64,000 nucleotides of DNA from Microbacterium sp. SA39 (GCF_000967865.1 NZ_JXRU01000034.1:62001-126000), one strand, 5' to 3'. Counted from the stretch's first letter, positions 9,438 to 18,953 are shown. The notes: generated from the sequence alone by a model not told the origin. A program made the numbers and translations.

Positions 9438-11126
9438 TCAAACTTCCCGCAGTGCGCCGCCGGCCTCGATCTCGAGTGTGAGGTCGAGGTCGAGCCGCGC
9501 GAGGAACGCGTCGTCGTGGCTCACGACGAGCACGGTCCCGCGATAGGCGCGCAGCGCCTCGACGAGCTGATCGACCGTGTCGAGGTCGAGGTTGTTCGTC
9601 GGCTCGTCCAGCACCACCAGATGCGGCGGCGGATCGGAGAGCAGCAGCTTCGCCAGAGCGACGCGGAACCTCTCACCGCCGGAGAGCGCCGACACCGGGC
9701 GCTCAGCCGTCGCTCCGCGGATGAGGAACCGGGCCAGCCGGTTGCGCAGCTCCTTCTCGGGCACCTGCGGGGCGGCATCCGCGATGTTCTCGAACACCGA
9801 CCGGTGCTCGTCGAGCCCGTCCACACGCTGCGGCAGGTAGCCGATCCGGTCCGTGAGGGCCTCGGCCTGCAGTGACGGCCGTTCGGTATTCAGCAAGAAC
9901 TCGTAGAGTTCGGCCGAAATCGCCGGATCCGCGGAGTCCGGGCGCATTCTTGCTGAATTGTGCACAGCCACCTCGGCAGCACTGCTCACGAGTCGCTCCA
10001 GCAGCGTCGTCTTGCCGGCCCCGTTCCGGCCGATCAGCGCGACGCGCTCGGGGCCCTGGATCACCCAGGCCCGCTCCTCGTCGGCCAGCACGGCGATACG
10101 ACGCGAGCGGGACACCTGCGGATCAGGCAGTTCGATCTTCATCGACGCGTCCGAGCGCACGCGACGCCCGGCCTCGTCGAGGCTGGCGCGGGCAGCATCC
10201 TCCTTCGCGCCGACTTCGGTGCGGAGCTTGCCCGCCGACACTTCCGCCGCCATCTTGCGGCCGTGCGCGACGATCTTCGGTACCCGTTTCTCAATCTCAG
10301 CCTTCTTCGCGGTGCGCGTGCGATGCGCGAGCTTCACCTCGGCCTCGATGCGCTGGCGCTTCTCCTTGCGGAGTGCTTGGGCCGCGGTGACCTCGGCCCG
10401 CCTCGCGGCATCCTGCTCGGCATCCAGCCAGGCGCGCCACTCGGAGTACGGGCCCCCGAAGACGCTCAGCGTCTGGGCGTACAGCTCCGCCGTGTCATCC
10501 ATCAGCTCGAGCAGCGACAGGTCGTGGCTGACGGCGATCAGCGTGCCCTTCCAGGCGCGCACCATCGCCGCGAGTGCGGCACGTGCGTCACGGTCGAGGT
10601 TGTTGGTCGGCTCGTCGAGGAGCGTGATCGGCGCGCGCCGAAGACGGATGCCGGCGATCGCGACCAGCACCGCCTCGCCGCCGGACAGCTCGCCGATCCG
10701 GCGATCGAGGAACTCCGGTGCGAGGCCCGCTTCCGCGAGGGAGGCCTCGGCGCGCGCCTCGATGTCCCAGTCGTCGCCGACCGCGTCGAACTGCGCCGGG
10801 TCGACATCACCGGCGCCGATCGCGCGCACCGCGTCGAGCGCCTCGGACACGCCGAGCAGGTCGGACACGCGGCGGTCGACGTCGAGCGTCAGCTGCTGCG
10901 GGAGGTAGGCCACCTCGCCGGATGCCGTGACGACGCCCGACGTCGGCTCGAGGTCTCCGGCGATCAGGCGCAACAGCGTCGACTTGCCGGCGCCGTTGCG
11001 GCCGACGAGACCGGTGCGGCCGGAGCCGAACGCTCCGGAGAGGCCGTCGAGGGCGACGGAGCCGTCCGGCCAGGCGAAAGTCAGTCGGTCGAGGGTGGCC
11101 GACGGGTGAAGGGTGGGCTGTGACAT
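9438..11126 (-). CDS. ABC-F family ATPase
   Basis: 562 residues from the ATG at 11126, which has GGAG seven bases upstream; the alternative start at 11162 adds 12 residues. Two ABC modules are joined by a charged helical linker: Walker A GRNGAGKST with signature LSGGEAV in the first, and GRNGAGKTT with LSGGERFRVA in the second. No transmembrane segments are present, so it is an ABC-F protein acting on ribosomes (translation factor or antibiotic-resistance type), not a transporter. Which ABC-F subgroup it belongs to, and whether it protects against an antibiotic, cannot be decided from sequence alone. It lies in the same direction as lhr, with about 140 bases between them. Confidence 0.88.
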   Translation of the reverse strand: MSQPTLHPSATLDRLTFAWPDGSVALDGLSGAFGSGRTGLVGRNGAGKSTLLRLIAGDLEPTSGVVTASGEVAYLPQQLTLDVDRRVSDLLGVSEALDAVRAIGAGDVDPAQFDAVGDDWDIEARAEASLAEAGLAPEFLDRRIGELSGGEAVLVAIAGIRLRRAPITLLDEPTNNLDRDARAALAAMVRAWKGTLIAVSHDLSLLELMDDTAELYAQTLSVFGGPYSEWRAWLDAEQDAARRAEVTAAQALRKEKRQRIEAEVKLAHRTRTAKKAEIEKRVPKIVAHGRKMAAEVSAGKLRTEVGAKEDAARASLDEAGRRVRSDASMKIELPDPQVSRSRRIAVLADEERAWVIQGPERVALIGRNGAGKTTLLERLVSSAAEVAVHNSARMRPDSADPAISAELYEFLLNTERPSLQAEALTDRIGYLPQRVDGLDEHRSVFENIADAAPQVPEKELRNRLARFLIRGATAERPVSALSGGERFRVALAKLLLSDPPPHLVVLDEPTNNLDLDTVDQLVEALRAYRGTVLVVSHDDAFLARLDLDLTLEIEAGGALREV

Positions 11127-11464
11127 GGGTGTCTCCTGTCGAGTGCGAGGGTGCACTGACACCGGAACCTCGGTCGCGAGCCGCGAAGGGTCGGAGCGGA
11201 GGCGGAATGTCCAAGAAAGGCGGGAGGATCCCCGAAGGGGATGGGTCCCTGAGCCTGTCGAAGGGTCGTCGGGTCAGCGCGCGGAAAGAGAAGCGCGGAG
11301 GCGACGGATCAGATCAAAGGACTTCCAGACACGGCGGACAGGACACAGAGACGATACCCGGGCGTGTCGCGAGTGCGCAACCCCGGGCGTGTCGAGGTCA
11401 GGGCTGGTGGGCAGTTCACCGGACGGTCTTCTCGATGTCACCGGTCGACGCTACGGTGGGCCGC
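11127..11464. other. Gene-free interval between ABC-F gene and secreted phosphohydrolase
   Basis: No convincing gene. It contains one copy of the interspersed repeat (11244-11267), a short ATCCCC-GAA-GGGGAT hairpin just before it, and, at the right end, the -10 box TACGGT (11453-11458) six bases before the next gene. The left end should carry the promoter of the minus-strand ABC-F gene; I see no clear consensus there. Confidence 0.5.
11244..11267. repeat. Interspersed palindromic repeat, copy B
   Basis: Contains CCTGAGCCTGTCGAAGGG flanked by GGT and TC. Intergenic copy. Same core as the copies at 18796 and 19913. Confidence 0.7.
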
Positions 11465-12730
11465 ATGAAGACGACCCATCGCCGCGTCGCCGCCGCAGGC
11501 CTCGCCGCCGCGCTGCTGGCGACCGCCCTGACGGCGGTCGCCACCACTCCCGCATTCGCGGCCGAGCCGCGACCGACGAAGACGGAGGCGGCCGACGTGC
11601 GATTCGCCACTTTCAACGCCTCTCTCAACCGCAACACCGCGGGTGCGCTCGTCGCAGATCTGTCGGCACCCGGCAACGACCAGGCGGATGCCGTCGCCGA
11701 GATCATCCAGCGCGCTGCACCTGATGTCCTCCTCATCAACGAATTCGACTACGACGCGGAGGGCGCGGCGCTGCAGCTGTTCCACGACAACTACCTGGCG
11801 GTGCCGCACGGCGACGCAGACCCGGTCGAGTACCCGTACCGGTACACCGCCGCGGTCAACACCGGAGTCCCGAGCGGGTTCGACCTCAACAACGACGGCA
11901 CGGTCGGCGGCGGAGATGACGCCTGGGGATTCGGGCTGTTCCCGGGGCAGTACGGCATGGCCGTCTACTCGAAGTACCCGATCGATGAAGAGGCGGTCCG
12001 TACCTTCCAGAACTTCCGCTGGGCGGACATGCCGGGAGCACTCCTCCCCGACGACCCGGCCACGGCTGCCCCGGGCGACTTCTACTCCGAGGACGAGCTC
12101 GCCCGGTTCCCGTTGTCGAGCAAGTCGCACTGGGACGTGCCGATCCGGGTGTCGAAGAACAAGACCGTGCACTTCCTCGTCTCCCACCCGACTCCGCCGA
12201 CGTTCGACGGAGCAGAAGACCGCAACGGCACCCGCAATCACGACGAGATCCGCTTCTGGGCCGACTACATCTCGGGCGGGCGCACGGCCGACTACATCGT
12301 CGACGACGCGGGGAATCCCGGCGGACTCGGCGGAGGGTCGCTGTTCGTCATCGCGGGAGATCAGAACGCCGATCCGAACGACGGAGACTCCACGGGTGGG
12401 GCGATCGACCAGTTGCTCGGGCATCCGCGGGTGAACACGAAGTCGGTGCCGGCGAGCGGCGGCGGTGCAGAGGCGTCTGCCTTGCAGGGCGGAGTGAACC
12501 TCTCGCATCTCGGCGATGCCGCTCAGGACACCGCCGACTTCTCCGAGCCTCCCGGCAACCTGCGCGTCGACTACGTGCTGCCGAGCCGACAGATCAAGGT
12601 GATCGACTCGGGTGTGTTCTGGCCGACGTCCGAGGACCCACTGTCGTCGCTGACCGGCACGTACCCGTTCCCGTCGAGCGACCACCGGCTCGTCTGGGTG
12701 GATGCCGATGTTCCCGGAGCGAAGCGCTGA
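11465..12730 (+). CDS. Secreted endonuclease/exonuclease/phosphatase family protein
   Basis: 421 residues with a Sec signal peptide (about 1-35, ending TTPAFAAEP). The mature part opens with VRFATFNASLNRNT and INEFDYD (Asn and Glu metal-site blocks of the EEP fold) and closes with SSDHRLVWVD (the SDH block), so it is an Mg-dependent phosphodiesterase or nuclease fold exported from the cell. Substrate is unknown. The ATG at 11465 begins the signal peptide and lies six bases after TACGGT, so the mRNA is probably leaderless; no ribosome site is seen. An upstream in-frame extension back to 11120 is repeat-derived and rejected. Confidence 0.85.
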   Translation: MKTTHRRVAAAGLAAALLATALTAVATTPAFAAEPRPTKTEAADVRFATFNASLNRNTAGALVADLSAPGNDQADAVAEIIQRAAPDVLLINEFDYDAEGAALQLFHDNYLAVPHGDADPVEYPYRYTAAVNTGVPSGFDLNNDGTVGGGDDAWGFGLFPGQYGMAVYSKYPIDEEAVRTFQNFRWADMPGALLPDDPATAAPGDFYSEDELARFPLSSKSHWDVPIRVSKNKTVHFLVSHPTPPTFDGAEDRNGTRNHDEIRFWADYISGGRTADYIVDDAGNPGGLGGGSLFVIAGDQNADPNDGDSTGGAIDQLLGHPRVNTKSVPASGGGAEASALQGGVNLSHLGDAAQDTADFSEPPGNLRVDYVLPSRQIKVIDSGVFWPTSEDPLSSLTGTYPFPSSDHRLVWVDADVPGAKR

Positions 12731-12735
12731 CGCTG

Positions 12736-13392
12736 TCAGGCTGAGAGCGCTCCGTCCCGCCACTTGGTGAGGAAGACATGCACGTCGGCGAGCTCCTCCT
12801 CGGAGATGCTGTGCGTCAGCCCCGTGTACACGCGTCCGGAGAGCTCGGAGTGATCGGGCAGCCACTGCGCGGTGTGGTCGACGAGCGCGGGAGGGATGAC
12901 GTCGTCGTTCGTGCCTCGCCCCCAGAAGACGGCGGGGCGGAGTTCGCGGAGCTCGTCGTCGCGGGGCAGTTCGCCCGGTGACACGTAGCCGCTCAGCGCG
13001 GCCACGGCGCCGAAGCGCTCGGGGTCCAGGCGCAGGGCCTGCAGGGCGACGGCCGCGCCCTGGGAGAACCCGAGCAGCGCCACCGACGGCGCGTCTTCTG
13101 CGGCGGCGGCGAGCCAGTGCAGGAAGGCCGACGCGGCTGCGGTCACCGCGTCGGGACTGCGCCCATCGAGCCCATCGATCGCGTACCACGAGCGGCCCGG
13201 CATCGGCCACGGCGGAGCCAGCGGAGCGGCGACGGATGCCACCGCGATGCCCTCCGGAAGGTAGGGGACGAGGCCGAACAGGTCGTGCTCGTCGGCGCCG
13301 TAGCCGTGCAGCAGCACGAGCAGCGGCATCCGTCCTCTGTCTGTCGACGACCATCTGGTCGCCGTCTCGTCGATGATCAGGTTCTCGCTCAC
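12736..13392 (-). CDS. Phospholipase/carboxylesterase-like alpha/beta hydrolase
   Basis: 218 residues from a GTG at 13392 (VSENLIIDETATRW). It shows the oxyanion block LVLLHGYGADEHD, nucleophile elbow GFSQGAAV, the late GRGTNDDVIPP with the acid, and GLTHSISEEE with the catalytic His, matching the YpfH/carboxylesterase branch. Likely a cytoplasmic esterase of unknown substrate. The GTG lies six bases after CAGGAT, a leaderless-type arrangement; longer in-frame starts run into the divergent gene's promoter. It converges with the secreted phosphohydrolase gene, separated by only 5 bases. Confidence 0.85.
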   Translation of the reverse strand: MSENLIIDETATRWSSTDRGRMPLLVLLHGYGADEHDLFGLVPYLPEGIAVASVAAPLAPPWPMPGRSWYAIDGLDGRSPDAVTAAASAFLHWLAAAAEDAPSVALLGFSQGAAVALQALRLDPERFGAVAALSGYVSPGELPRDDELRELRPAVFWGRGTNDDVIPPALVDHTAQWLPDHSELSGRVYTGLTHSISEEELADVHVFLTKWRDGALSA

Positions 13393-13463
13393 ACCGATAT
13401 CCTGCCAGCGGCATCCGACGCGCCCCACCCCGTAAGGTCGGGCGCGGCTGGTAGAAAGGACAC

Positions 13464-14069
13464 ATGTCCGTCCGTACACCTGATCCCGAGCCGGAGCCCG
13501 AAGACGACGGTCTCGGCGCTTTCCGCGATACGAATCCGTCGGCACCCGGATCCAACCCCGGGTGGCTGAGCGACATCGAGCTCGAAGAGGCTCGGCGTCA
13601 CCTCCCGATGCTGTACGTCGAGGCGATACCGGTGCGCACCGACGGCTCGGGGCAGGTGACCGAGATCGGCATCCTGCTGCGCTCGACGCCGATGGGCGAG
13701 ATGACCCGCACGATCGTGTCGGGGCGCGTGCGCTTCGGCGAGACCATCCGCGACGCGCTGTTCCGCCACGTCGAGAACGACCTTGGCCCGATGGCCTTCC
13801 CCCTGCTGCCGCCGCAGCCGCTGCCGTTCACGGTGGCGGAGTACTTCCCGATGCCGGGCGTGAGCGCGTACCACGACGACCGTCAGCACGCGGTGTCACT
13901 CGCTTTCGTGGTCCCGGTCACGGGCACGTGCGAGCCGCGACAGGATGCGCTCGAAGTGACCTGGTTCCCGCCGGAGGCCGCGGCGTCCGACGCGGTCGCG
14001 GCCGAGATGGAGGGCGGGCGCGGCACGCTCATCCGCCTGGCTCTCGCGAACCTCGGGCTGCTGCGGTAG
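13464..14069 (+). CDS. NUDIX-like protein (DUF4916 type)
   Basis: 201 residues with a Pro/Glu-rich start (residues 1-30) and one compact domain after GWLSDIELEEARRHLPMLY. The block GRVRFGETIRDALFRHVENDLG corresponds to a Nudix-like helix, but the canonical GX5EX7REUXEEXGU box is not complete, so catalysis is uncertain. DUF4916 proteins are common in actinobacteria and are grouped with NUDIX hydrolases. AAAGGA precedes the ATG. Divergent from the esterase gene. Confidence 0.75.
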   Translation: MSVRTPDPEPEPEDDGLGAFRDTNPSAPGSNPGWLSDIELEEARRHLPMLYVEAIPVRTDGSGQVTEIGILLRSTPMGEMTRTIVSGRVRFGETIRDALFRHVENDLGPMAFPLLPPQPLPFTVAEYFPMPGVSAYHDDRQHAVSLAFVVPVTGTCEPRQDALEVTWFPPEAAASDAVAAEMEGGRGTLIRLALANLGLLR

Positions 14070-14086
14070 CTCCTACGCGCTGACCG

Positions 14087-15154
14087 TCAGGCGCGGGTGA
14101 GGCGCGAGAGCTCTGCGACGAAGGCGTCGACGTCGGACTCCTCCGTGTCGAAGCTGCACATCCAGCGGACCTCGTTGCGTACGGCATCCCAGTCGTAGAA
14201 GCGGAACGACTCGCGGAGACTGTCGGCGACGCCGTCGGGCAGCGTCGCGAACACGCCGTTCGACTGGGTTGGCTGGGTGAAGGAGACACCGCGGATCGAG
14301 CCGTCGACGATGCCCGCTTCGACCTCCGAGCGCAACCGGGCGGCCATCGCGTTCGCATGCCGCGCGTTGCGCAGCCACAGGTCTCCTTCGAGCAGCGCGA
14401 TCAGCTGCGCCGAGACGAAGCGCATCTTCGAGGAGAGCTGCATGTTGAACTTGCGTGAGTAGGCCAGGCCTTCGGATGCCGCGGGATTGAGCACCACGAT
14501 GGCCTCGCCGAGCATGGCGCCGTTCTTCGTGCCGCCGAAGCTGAGCACGTCGACGCCGGCATCCCGGGTGAAGGCGCGCAACGGCAGATCGAGGGCGGCG
14601 GCGGCATTCGACAGTCGGGCACCGTCGAGGTGCAGCTTCATGCCGCGCTCGTGGGCGTGGTCAGCGATGGTGCGGATCTCGTCGGCCGAATAGAGGGTGC
14701 CGAGCTCGGTGGACTGCGTGATCGAGACGACCAGCGGCTGGGCGCGGTGCTCGTCGCCCCAGCCCCACGCCTCGCGGTCGATGAGCTCGGGGGTGAGCTT
14801 GCCGTCATCGGTGGGGACGGTGAGGAGCTTGAACCCGCCGATCTTCTCGGGCGCACCGCCCTCGTCGACGTTGATGTGCGCGGATGAGGCCGCGATCACC
14901 GCACCCCAGCGCGGCAGCATCGACTGGAGGCCGGTGACATTCGCTCCGGTGCCGTTGAACACGGGGAACGCCTGCACACCCTCGCCGAAGTGGGCCTGGA
15001 AGACCTCCTGCAGACGCACCGTGTAGGCGTCCTCGCCGTAGGCCACCTGGTGCCCGCCGTTCGCCGCGGCGATCGCCGCGAGGACCTCGGGATGGATGCC
15101 GGAGTAGTTGTCACTGGCGAATCCCCGGATCGCGGGGTCATGCGTAAGGCTCAC
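14087..15154 (-). CDS. Low-specificity L-threonine aldolase family enzyme
   Basis: 355 residues, PLP-dependent fold type I. SDNYSGIHPEVL at the N-terminus, AYGEDAYT, and the cofactor lysine Lys210 in FGGTKNGAMLGE are characteristic of threonine aldolases/beta-eliminating lyases, which cleave threonine or allo-threonine to glycine and acetaldehyde. The GTG at 15154 lies six bases after the box TAGGCT (15161-15166), a leaderless-type start. It stands alone, divergent from the MFS gene. Substrate preference (threonine versus another beta-hydroxy amino acid) cannot be told. Confidence 0.88.
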   Translation of the reverse strand: MSLTHDPAIRGFASDNYSGIHPEVLAAIAAANGGHQVAYGEDAYTVRLQEVFQAHFGEGVQAFPVFNGTGANVTGLQSMLPRWGAVIAASSAHINVDEGGAPEKIGGFKLLTVPTDDGKLTPELIDREAWGWGDEHRAQPLVVSITQSTELGTLYSADEIRTIADHAHERGMKLHLDGARLSNAAAALDLPLRAFTRDAGVDVLSFGGTKNGAMLGEAIVVLNPAASEGLAYSRKFNMQLSSKMRFVSAQLIALLEGDLWLRNARHANAMAARLRSEVEAGIVDGSIRGVSFTQPTQSNGVFATLPDGVADSLRESFRFYDWDAVRNEVRWMCSFDTEESDVDAFVAELSRLTRA

Positions 15155-15242
15155 CGCACAAGCCTATGTCCCGGCGGGCCGCGCAGGCTCTCGGGACGAG
15201 CAGGGGTTACGGATGTCGGAGGGTCGCCCTACCCTCGTACGC

Positions 15243-16748
15243 ATGGAGCGCACCGCAGCGAAGACCGCCTTCGCCAACGTCCTCGTCAACACGCTCATCG
15301 CGAACGTGACGACGAGCTTCCTGTGGTTCGCCCTCACCTTCTGGGTCTACATCGAGACGCAGTCGGTGCTCGCGACGGGGATCATCGGCGGCGCGTACAT
15401 GCTCTTCATCGCGTTCTTCGCGATGCTGTTCGGCACGATCGTCGACCGGCATCGCAAACACAGGGTCATGCTGCTCTCCAGTGTCGTCTCCGCCGCGGCG
15501 TTCCTGATCGCCGGTGCGCTCTACGTCTGGCAGGGCGAAGCGTCGCTGCTCGATCTGGGCGGCCCGTGGTTCTGGCTGTTCTCGGCCTTCATCCTGTTCG
15601 GCGGGGTGATCGAGCAGCTGCGCAACATCGCGCTGTCGACCACGGTGACGCTGCTGGTGCCCGAAGAGAAGCGGGTGAACGCCAACGGCCTCGTCGGCAC
15701 GGTCCAGGGGCTCGCGTTCCTCGTGACGAGCGTGTTCTCGGGCCTGTCGATCGGTTTCCTCGGAATGGGGTGGACGCTCGCGATCGCGATCACCGCGATG
15801 GCCGTCACGTTCGCGCATCTGCTCTTCATCCGCATTCCCGAGAGCACGCCGAAGCCCGACCCGAACGGGGCGAGCGCTCTCGACTTCCGAGGCAGCGTGC
15901 AGGCGATCCGCCTCGCACCCGGGCTGTTCGCCCTGATCATCTTCTCGACCTTCAACAACCTCATCGGCGGCGTCTACATGGCGCTGATGGACCCCTATGG
16001 TCTCACCCTCTTCGACGCGCAGACCTGGGGTTTCGCGCTCGCGTTCGCCTCGACCGGATTCCTGATCGGCGGCGGTCTGGTCGCGAAGTTCGGCCTCGGT
16101 CCGAAGCCGATGCGCACCATGCTGCTCGTCGTGATCGCGATGGGTCTGCTCGGCTCCGTCTTCATGCTGCGCGAGTGGTGGCCGCTGTACGTGATCGGCA
16201 TGTGGATCTACATGGCGCTGGTGCCTCCGGTCGAGGCCGCCGAGCAGACCGTGATCCAGAAGGTCGTGCCCTTCGAGCGTCAGGGGCGCGTCTTCGGCGT
16301 GGCGGCCGCGATGGAGGCTGCTGCCGCTCCGATCACCGCGTTCCTGATCGCCCCGATCGCCGAGTTCCTGATCATCCCCTACATGGACAGCTCGGCGGGG
16401 CAGCAGCAGTGGGGCTGGCTGCTCGGCGAGGGCGAGGCTCGTGGCATCGCGCTCATCTGCCTGTTCGCCGGACTCGTCATGGTGGTTGCCGCGACTCTGG
16501 CCTTCTTCACGCGCTCGTACCGTCAGCTCACCGAGCTCTACGCGACGGCCCCCGACCCGGCGCCGCAGCAGAAAGACGGCGAGGCGGATGCCGAGGCGGC
16601 GCCGTCACACGATGCCGAGGCGGGACACGGACCGGCCGGCGGAGCCGACGGCGCCCGAGCGGAGCGCACCGACTCGGGGACCCGCGTGTTCGACGCCCCC
16701 GCGCCCATCCGCGGACTGCCGCCGGCGAAGCCCGACGACCGCGCGTGA
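15243..16748 (+). CDS. MFS transporter
   Basis: 501 residues with about 12 hydrophobic helices. The loop between helices 2 and 3 has GTIVDRHRKHRVM, the MFS signature, and the C-terminal 80 residues are hydrophilic and Asp/Glu/Ala/Pro-rich. It resembles MFS efflux proteins of the MFS_3/enterobactin-exporter type (membrane drug or siderophore efflux), but the substrate is unknown. The ATG at 15243 begins just before the first helix and follows TACCCT (15230-15235) by seven bases, so a leaderless mRNA is likely. Confidence 0.85.
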   Translation: MERTAAKTAFANVLVNTLIANVTTSFLWFALTFWVYIETQSVLATGIIGGAYMLFIAFFAMLFGTIVDRHRKHRVMLLSSVVSAAAFLIAGALYVWQGEASLLDLGGPWFWLFSAFILFGGVIEQLRNIALSTTVTLLVPEEKRVNANGLVGTVQGLAFLVTSVFSGLSIGFLGMGWTLAIAITAMAVTFAHLLFIRIPESTPKPDPNGASALDFRGSVQAIRLAPGLFALIIFSTFNNLIGGVYMALMDPYGLTLFDAQTWGFALAFASTGFLIGGGLVAKFGLGPKPMRTMLLVVIAMGLLGSVFMLREWWPLYVIGMWIYMALVPPVEAAEQTVIQKVVPFERQGRVFGVAAAMEAAAAPITAFLIAPIAEFLIIPYMDSSAGQQQWGWLLGEGEARGIALICLFAGLVMVVAATLAFFTRSYRQLTELYATAPDPAPQQKDGEADAEAAPSHDAEAGHGPAGGADGARAERTDSGTRVFDAPAPIRGLPPAKPDDRA

Positions 16749-16791
16749 CCGCGCGCCAACGCGCGTGACAGACGCAGGGTCAGAGCCCGCG

Positions 16792-17427
16792 TCAGAGGTC
16801 GATGATCCGGTCGTTGAGGTCGGCGGCATCCGCACCCCACAGCGTGAGAACTGCGGCGGCCAACGCGTCCGGCTCGAGAGCCTTTGCCCGGAAGACGACG
16901 GATGCCGCACGCAGCGGCTCCCCGGCATCCCGCGCGGCCTTCGCATACCCCTGGGCGACGGCTCGAGCCCAGGCCTCGCTCGCGGCCTTCACTGCGGCGT
17001 AGTTCGCTCCGCCGGCGAGGGGCCGCGCGACGGCCGTCGAGGATACGATCGCGAACCTTCCGGCATCCGCAGCGCGCAGCGCCCCGTCGAAGGCGCGGCT
17101 CGTCGCACGCACCGCGTCGAGAGCCGGCATCAGGGCCTGGAAGTCCTCATCGGACTGCCCCGCGAGCCCGCCGCCGCCGCGCCAGCCGCCCACGAGCGAC
17201 ACGACGCCGTCGACCGTGCCGAGCCGCTCCGCGAGAGCAGCCATGTCGCTCTGCGCCGCGGCGTCGGCGACGACGACCTCTGCTCCGGCATCCGCCAACG
17301 GTTGCAGGCGCTCCGACGAGCGTCCGGTCGCGATGACGCGGGCGCCGTCGGCGAGCAGCGCCCGCGCGACGGCGAGCCCCGACGCGCTCGTGGCGCCCGC
17401 GAGGACGATGGTGCGCTGCTCGCTCAT
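16792..17427 (-). CDS. Short-chain dehydrogenase/reductase
   Basis: 211 residues. The N-terminus IVLAGATSASGLAVARALL holds a variant glycine-rich NAD(P) motif, with ATGRSSERL after strand 2. The active site Tyr/Lys is represented by NYAAVKAASEAW. This is a small classical SDR; the substrate is unknown. It follows the DUF6421 gene by 12 bases in the same direction, so they form an operon. Confidence 0.82.
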   Translation of the reverse strand: MSEQRTIVLAGATSASGLAVARALLADGARVIATGRSSERLQPLADAGAEVVVADAAAQSDMAALAERLGTVDGVVSLVGGWRGGGGLAGQSDEDFQALMPALDAVRATSRAFDGALRAADAGRFAIVSSTAVARPLAGGANYAAVKAASEAWARAVAQGYAKAARDAGEPLRAASVVFRAKALEPDALAAAVLTLWGADAADLNDRIIDL

Positions 17428-17439
17428 CAGAGAGTCACG

Positions 17440-18888
17440 TCAGTCGTCGGTCCCGCGGATGCCGACGGTCGACTCGATGACCGGCTTCATCTTCTTGTCG
17501 AGCGCCTCGAAGAACATCGACAGCGGGAACTCGTCGTCCAGCACCGTGTCGGTGTAGCCCTTCGGTGCGCCGGAGAGGATCTCGTCCGACAGTCCCCGCG
17601 CCCAGTTCGACGCCGGGTGAGGCGTGAGCACGCTGCGAACCAGGTCGTAGGCCGCGAGCCAGTGCGCCGTCTTCGGGCGGTCGATCGAGCGCCAGTACAG
17701 CTCGTCGATCGCATCGCCCAGTGCGACGACGGCATCCGGCACGCCATCCCAGTCGAACGCCAGCTGTGTGTCGGTCCAGTGCAGCACGCCGCGCTGATGG
17801 AGCCAGGCGAACAGCAGCTGGCCGCCGAGGCCGTCGTAGTTGCGCACGCGCGAACCGGTGATCGCGAAGCGGAAGATGCGATCGAAGATCACGGCGTACT
17901 GCACGAGACCGGCCTGGTCGAGCGTCTCCCGCTCGATTGCCGAGAGCTCATCGGCCGGGCGTGCAGCCAGCGCGCGTTCGATCTTGACCGACTCGCGGAA
18001 CGCGGTCAGATCGCAGCGCAGCTCTTCCAGCGAGTAGAGGAAGAACGGCATCCGCTGCTTGATCATGAACGGGTCGAATGGCAGGTCGCCACGCATGTGC
18101 GTGCGGTCGTGGATGATGTCCCACATCACGAACGCCCGCTCGGTCAGTGCCTGGTCGTCGAGCATGGCGGCGGCGCGTTCCGGCAGGTCGAGCTTGGTGA
18201 TGGCGGATGCTGCGCGGGTCACGCGCCGGTACCGGGCGGCCTCGCGGTCCTGGAAGATCGCGCCCCAGGTGAACGACGGGATCTGGCGCATCGCGACGGT
18301 CTCGGGGAACAGCACGGCCGAGTTCGTGTCGTACCCGGGGGTGAAGTCGATCAGGCGCAGCGAGACGAACAGCTTGTTGCCGTAGTCGCCGGCCTCGAGC
18401 GCGGCGATGAACTCCGGCCAGATCGTCTCGACGATCAGCGCCTCGACGAGGCGGTCGCTCGAACCGTTCTGCGTGTACATCGGGAACACGACCAGGTGAC
18501 GGATGCCGTCGACACGGTGCTGCTGCGGCTGGAAGGCCACGAGCGAGTCGAGGAAGTCCGGCACCCCGAAGCCCTCGGCCGCCCAGCGGTCGAAGTCGAC
18601 GACGGACGCTGCGAGGTACTCGGCGTCGTGGGGGAACGCCGGGGCCAGGGCGCGGATGCCGCTGGTGATCGCGGCGACGAGTTCGCGGGCGGCCACGTGA
18701 TGTGCAGCATTCGGAATCGAGCCGTCCTTCACCTGGAGCTCGCGGATCGCGATCGCGGCATCCTTCAGCTGTGCCCAGGCCGCAGACTGCTCGGCGCCCT
18801 TCGACAGGCTCAGGGACCCATCCTCGACGACCTCGGGTTCGCCGACGATGGCCTGTGCAGCGGAGCTGTTGGCGGAAATGATGGACAT
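17440..18888 (-). CDS. DUF6421 family protein
   Basis: 482 residues, soluble, without recognised catalytic motifs. A GGAGG site lies just upstream of the ATG at 18888. Conserved-looking blocks include FDRWAAEGFGVPDFLDSL, WDIIHDRTHMRGDLPFDPFM and YDGLGGQLLFAWLHQ. The His/Asp-rich segment IIHDRTHMRGD could bind a metal, but that is a guess. The gene is divergent from an AsnC regulator with a palindrome between them and is followed by an SDR, so it is probably an AsnC-controlled amino-acid-related function. Residues GSLSLSKGA near position 24 are encoded by an interspersed repeat (18796-18818). Confidence 0.75.
   Translation of the reverse strand: MSIISANSSAAQAIVGEPEVVEDGSLSLSKGAEQSAAWAQLKDAAIAIRELQVKDGSIPNAAHHVAARELVAAITSGIRALAPAFPHDAEYLAASVVDFDRWAAEGFGVPDFLDSLVAFQPQQHRVDGIRHLVVFPMYTQNGSSDRLVEALIVETIWPEFIAALEAGDYGNKLFVSLRLIDFTPGYDTNSAVLFPETVAMRQIPSFTWGAIFQDREAARYRRVTRAASAITKLDLPERAAAMLDDQALTERAFVMWDIIHDRTHMRGDLPFDPFMIKQRMPFFLYSLEELRCDLTAFRESVKIERALAARPADELSAIERETLDQAGLVQYAVIFDRIFRFAITGSRVRNYDGLGGQLLFAWLHQRGVLHWTDTQLAFDWDGVPDAVVALGDAIDELYWRSIDRPKTAHWLAAYDLVRSVLTPHPASNWARGLSDEILSGAPKGYTDTVLDDEFPLSMFFEALDKKMKPVIESTVGIRGTDD
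18796..18818. repeat. Interspersed palindromic repeat, copy C (inside DUF6421 gene)
   Basis: Same core as copies B and D, on the opposite strand, and translated in frame as SLSLSKG close to the N-terminus of the DUF6421 protein. It probably occupies a disordered N-terminal tail. Confidence 0.65.
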
Positions 18889-18912
18889 CGGGACCTCCGA
18901 TCCTGAGGAATG

Positions 18913-18953
18913 CCGGAAACTTTCCGGTCATAACGGATTGCTGACGATAATCT
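18913..18953 (+). promoter_or_regulatory. Operator and promoter of the AsnC-type regulator
   Basis: The palindrome CCGGAAACTTTCCGG (18913-18927) sits between the divergent DUF6421 and AsnC genes. A -10 box TAATCT (18948-18953), overlapping GATAAT, ends seven bases before the regulator ATG, and the palindrome covers the expected -35 area. This fits autorepression and control of the divergent operon by the regulator. Confidence 0.55.

Noticed and set aside
6081-9875. A 1264-codon open frame antisense to lhr
   Set aside because: Typical high-GC shadow of the real gene; no family resemblance, amino-acid bias of the antisense frame, no start signal.
11120-11464. 115-residue N-terminal extension of the secreted phosphohydrolase
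   Set aside because: Would bury the signal peptide inside the protein and is built from the interspersed repeat.
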